The notes beneath the pieces are model-generated. The model did not search any database and had not been told where the DNA came from. It was given only the letters and a program-made list of their open reading frames with translations. Shown here piece after piece: positions 54,188-64,000 of a stretch of 64,000 bases of DNA. The stretch spans positions 4,030,001-4,094,000 of the forward strand of contig NC_047082.1 of the NCBI RefSeq assembly GCF_902459465.1, read 5' to 3'. This stretch comes from Asterias rubens. Its lineage: Eukaryota > Echinodermata > Asteroidea > Forcipulatida > Asteriidae. The translations under genes and the position numbers were made by a program. Position 1 is the first letter of the stretch. Each line of letters begins with the position of its first letter.

Positions 54188-54552
54188 CAAAGGGTCTATG
54201 TAACTTTTGTAGGACAAAAAAAACCACAATGTCCACTGATTTACACTAAACTTACACAGTTTGAAGATAATGATAGTAGAAAGCTTCCCTGGAAATATTT
54301 CGTGCTGAGGTGCTGTAGTATTTGGGAAATGAGTAAAACAATGTCATGAAAATAGTTTTCGTCTAATCAGACGAAAATTATTTTAATCATTTACAAACGT
54401 ATTTTCATGATATTGTTTTACTCATTTCTCAAAAACTACAGCACCTCAGTAAGTAACATTTGAAGGGAAGCTTTCCACTATAATTATCTTCAAACCCTGT
54501 AAGTTTAATGTAAATCTATGGACATTTTGAAAAAGGTACCCAAATCCTTTAA
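54188..54552. mobile_element. Family C TTAA-MITE
   Basis: AAAGGGTCTATGTAAC faces AAAAGGTACCCAAATCCTTTAA. Inner arms TCATGAAAATAG / TATTTTCATGA and TCTAATCAGACGA form a hairpin centre. Confidence 0.85.
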
Positions 54553-54681
54553 GAGTTATAGATTCCAAAGAGCTTTTGTGAACAGTATCCTCAGTGCTTG
54601 AGCTAGGTAGATCAAAGGCAGTGTAACTTATTGTATTTACATGTAGAGAACAATACAGCACTTTTTTGTTGACCAAGAAGA

Positions 54682-55028
54682 CTTTAAAGCCATTGGACAC
54701 TTTCGGTAAACAGTAATGTCCAAGGCCCACACTTTGTGTATCACAACTTCTATATAAAATAACAAACCGGTGAAAATTAAGGCTCAATCGGTCATCGGAG
54801 TCGGGAGAAAATAACGGGAAAACCCACCCTTGTTTCCGCATGTTTCGCCGTGTCATGACATGTGTTGAATCGATATTGTTTTAATGTTTTCTCAAAAAGT
54901 AAAGCATTTCATGGAATAATATTTCAAGAGAAGTCGTTCACCATTACCTTCTGTAAACCCTGTAAGTTATTTGTAAATCTGTGAACTTTTAATTTTTTCT
55001 CTGTACCGAAAATGTCCAATGGCTTTAA
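54682..55028 (+). mobile_element. Family D TTAA-MITE
   Basis: TTTAAAGCCATTGGACACTT faces AAATGTCCAATGGCTTTAA, with GAAAATAACGGGAAAACCCA inside. Confidence 0.9.
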
Positions 55029-55029
55029 A

Positions 55030-55915
55030 AAGTCCGGCTTCAGATCAAAGTCTGAAATTTCTCACACCTGTAAAACACATAATCACTTTTTTTTCCAGCC
55101 AAATCACAAGAAGGGTACTGTGGGTTGAGTGAACATAATAGCCAGCTGGAATAACCATAGCTCTTGGTCACATCACTAAAACCTGGAAGAGGCCATTCTT
55201 AATCATCAATGTTTAAACTTGTTTGAACTTTTATCAAATTGTTTGAACTTCGACTAACCATCATTGACCATGTGTCCGAGTTCAGTAAATTTAGTGTTTG
55301 TTTTTCCCAGACAACCTTTTACATGTTCTCAATTAGGTACATTTTAACACTTGAAAAAAGTCAAATCAAATTGCCAGATTGTGATGTTTTTTGTGTGTAA
55401 GATTTGAAAAGATTTGAGGTATTACGGTTATAGCAACTGTACATGGAGCATGCTTGCTATTGCTAGTGATTATGTTTTGAGTATTTTTACATGTATTGCA
55501 AGATGCTTACAAAGGCAATATCTTAATAAATTAAGCCAATTTAAAACATTTTTTAAGGCTTTCATATAACGCTCAATAAATGTTTTACAATTAACGGTTA
55601 CTCTTTGAAGTTTATCAATTCAAACAATATCTTATAAAACCTTTTTTGATCATTAACATAACATTTGCCTTTATATACCAGTTTTAAGTAAATATTTATG
55701 AAATCTTGAGCTGTCATTATCAACAATAACAAAGTCATAATCATAATAGTACAGTTTAAAAAAAAACTGTTCTTGGATTTTTTAATCAGTTGCAAACAAC
55801 CTTTGTGTTTCTGATGTAGAGCAATGTATTAATTTTACAAAGATAGTGCAAAGTTTTGAATAAAAGCAATTACTAACAAATTTGACAGGAATATGTGGAT
55901 TGAAATGCTTATGAG
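55030..55915. other. AT-rich intergenic stretch, nothing recognised
   Basis: There is no frame longer than 65 codons, no TIR and no family match. Confidence 0.45.
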
Positions 55916-56635
55916 CTTAAAGGTACTGGACACGTTTGGTAAAAGACCAGAATTCATTTGGTGTATCTACTGTTGCCCTGGTTCAATCCCTGGTTAAAGC
56001 TGTATGGGGGAAGAGTTGTCCGTTGGTTTTTTCCTGTGCAACAAAACGCAAGTGCGAGTGTGCGCAGTGACGCACTCACTGGAACGCCTCATTTTGAGCC
56101 TAGTCAATCATTGGTACCATGGTATTCACACTCCATTGCCTTCCGCATTATCGCTATAGTGTCACTGGTTCCCCTCTGCACTTATACATGTTAGCATGGA
56201 ACAGGCTATCGGAACCACAGAAGAGACCATTGTCCTGAGGCTGGTTCCAACGACCATGGTAGTCAACCAATGGTCGGCCAGTCTGGGTTCGAGTAAAAAT
56301 AGTCCATCTATTGACCCCTTGCACGCGTATCACACGCGGCGACTGTGCCATGCTCACCATGTTGGTGGGCAGTTAGGTTTATGTGTATTAACGCCGCGTC
56401 GCCTAAAATGCTCACTTTACTGCATAATGCGCAGCATAGAGTTATATGAAAACGCACAGTGAAATTGCCCACCAGTATGGCGCATTCAAGATTTTTCTGC
56501 TGATGATGTCAGGTGAAATGGGACAATAGTTAACCTTGAACTTGCTCAACGAGGGGGGGGGGGGGGCAAGGGTTTTGTGGCACTACACCACTGCAAGCCA
56601 GACTGCAATACAAACCCCAAACACAACTACTCCTG

Positions 56636-56812
56636 CCGTTGATTTCACCAAACTCTTTCTGACTTACGATTAATCTTAGGACTTAGGATGAGATGAGTTC
56701 CGTATCCAAATACGTAGGACGCATTGAACCCATCCTAAGTTAGGACAGGTTACTCGTCTTAACTCGAGTAAGGATTAATCCTAGGGTTTCGTGAAATCGG
56801 CTGCAGGTGTTT
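56636..56812. mobile_element. Family F foldback MITE, complete
   Basis: GTTGATTTCACCAAACTCTT faces GGGTTTCGTGAAATCGGCTG; arms include GACTTACGATTAATC and GTAAGGATTAATCC. Confidence 0.88.
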
Positions 56813-57289
56813 AAAGCTTCTTTACATAATCTAGATTTTTGGGGCGCAGTTATCTGTGATTGTTCATTGCATTAAAGACCAGGGCAATAGGCTTAACCCT
56901 AAGCATTTTATCAGTCAACATTCTGGCCAAAATTACTGGGGCTTTCTAATATCTTGATAAGACATTGAGCAATTAAGCTCCACTGTCCTTGAAAACGATT
57001 AAGTCCATTGCACCCATCTGATAAACAGCAAGAGGATTAAAGAGCGGTTCTTGGATACTCTCAATATTTCAATGATTACTTTTTTATGGCCAAGTCACAT
57101 TTTTGACTGTACTGATTGCAATGTTTATATTTAGCTCTCTACATTGACATACTACCAAACTACCTAGCCACCAATGACATCCCGAGTCCTTTGGCGCATG
57201 GTTGGTTTGACCTTGTGTTTTTTTCCAATTTTTGGGCTGGGAGTGTTTTGAAGAAAAGCCATGTTTAACCTGTTTAAGCGAGAGAGGTA

Positions 57290-57441
57290 GAAAAGAGTCG
57301 CATAATATATTGTCATTTTTCTTCAGGACTTTATGTTTTGGAAAAATTATTTTTATTTTATTTATTTTATGCATACGTTGGGCTACACCAAGTGAGAACA
57401 CTGGTCTTTGACAGTTACCAAAGGTGTCCTGTGCCTTTAAA
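57290..57441 (-). mobile_element. Family A TTAA-MITE, right-end fragment
   Basis: TATGCATACGTTGGGCTACA and TACCAAAGGTGTCCTGTGCC with TTTAA at the edge. Confidence 0.75.
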
Positions 57442-57627
57442 ACACCCTAATGTATGGAGGAAAAAGAAACAATGCCAGATATGACTTCAATGCATAGAGA
57501 AGAATTGCACTTTAAATCAAAGTGTACAACATGAATCCTTTTCCCTGAACTGAATCTGACCACAAAAAGTTTTGAAACAAATTAAAGCATGGACAAAAGT
57601 TTCCTACTCACGACACCTCACTACCGA

Positions 57628-63440
<5,813 letters not shown>

Positions 63441-63510
63441 CTAGATAAAAAAGATATACATAAATTACAATAGGTTTGACAAGGCTCCCGATATAGACAG
63501 CTTGCATTAT

Positions 63511-63886
63511 TAAGGGAAGGTATACGTTTTGTAATTGTCATAGACCAGTCTTCTCACTTGGTGTATCCCAACATAAGCATAAAATAACAAGCCTGTGAAA
63601 ATTTGAGCTTAATTTGAGTTGAAAGCCACGTTTTTTTGACGAATTTGTGTGCTTTCAGATAGGAATTTGACGAATTTGTGTGCTTTCAGATAGGAATAAC
63701 AGACTTCTAGCTAGAAGTCTTTTATTATTTTAGTGAGAAATTACCTCTTTCTCAAAATCTATGCTACTTCAGAGGACCGTTTCTCACAATGTTTTTTACT
63801 ATCAACAGCACTCCAAAAGTCGTTACCAAGTCAGTTGTTAAGTTAATATTTGTTTTGAGTAATTACCAAACGTGTACCTTCCCTTG
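63511..63886 (+). mobile_element. Family A subfamily 2 MITE
   Basis: TTAAGGGAAGGTATACGTTT faces AAACGTGTACCTTCCCTT. The segment GACGAATTTGTGTGCTTTCA is tandemly doubled. Confidence 0.88.
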
Positions 63887-63924
63887 TGAAATGCAACAGG
63901 GACGCTATCGGCCAATGATTTGCC

Positions 63925-64000
63925 TCCTTCGACATCAGTGAAGGTGATTGAGCAAGATGCTTTAACTTGCTTCTCTTCACCCAGGGGTATAAATGGGTAC
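63925..64000 (+). mobile_element. SINE variant 2 body, cut by window end
   Basis: TTGAGCAAGATGCTTTAACT and CTTCTCTTCACCCAGGGGTA match the SINE body. Confidence 0.75.

Overview
This is a eukaryotic, AT-rich, repeat-dense window from a marine invertebrate deuterostome, most likely an echinoderm and plausibly a sea star. The genes have many short exons with GT-AG introns. Intergenic and intronic DNA is packed with short TTAA-bounded non-autonomous DNA transposons, foldback elements, tRNA-derived SINEs and 5'-truncated LINE tails. The organism call is inference from gene structure and repeat style. No species is claimed.

Layout. (1) 1-19,588, minus strand: the 5' third of TPR, the coiled-coil nuclear-basket nucleoporin. 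Seventeen exons encode residues 1-775 with every junction in frame; the rest lies beyond the left edge. Its introns hold SINEs, MITEs, a LINE fragment and two local duplications derived from its own exons. (2) 19,600-31,380: an intergenic repeat desert containing nested MITEs, a LINE inserted in a MITE, a GTTGACGGC-type element (inside TPR intron 1) and a 1.5 kb hairpin-rich cluster at 28.4-29.9 kb. (3) 31,390-33,571, minus: a two-exon C-type lectin with a Thr/Gly/Pro repeat linker and QPD/WND sugar-binding motifs. A frameshifted GIY-YIG fragment lies just beyond its 3' end. (4) 37,519-39,234, plus: an uninterrupted 570-codon frame joining an N-terminal NHL/beta-propeller-like region to two tandem GIY-YIG-like domains of the kind carried by Penelope-like retroelements. 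This is the most unusual coding locus here. (5) 46,631-53,042, plus: a complete five-exon CYP2-clan cytochrome P450 (515 residues). (6) 57,628-63,440, minus: the last five exons (227 residues) of a FAM135 family alpha/beta-hydrolase; its 5' part lies beyond the right edge.

The genes are functionally unrelated and share no operon or cluster logic. What unifies the window is its repeats. One TTAA-MITE family (called family A here) has about 25 full or partial copies. Several nested insertions let target-site duplications be read directly, best seen where a 382-bp palindromic element splits a SINE at TTAA near 62.46 kb. The most novel-looking items are the propeller plus double GIY-YIG gene with its pseudogenic relative 6 kb away, and a roughly 118-bp tandem array made from a TPR exon together with its splice donor. 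Family letters are labels for this report, and most repeat boundaries are accurate to about 5-20 bases.
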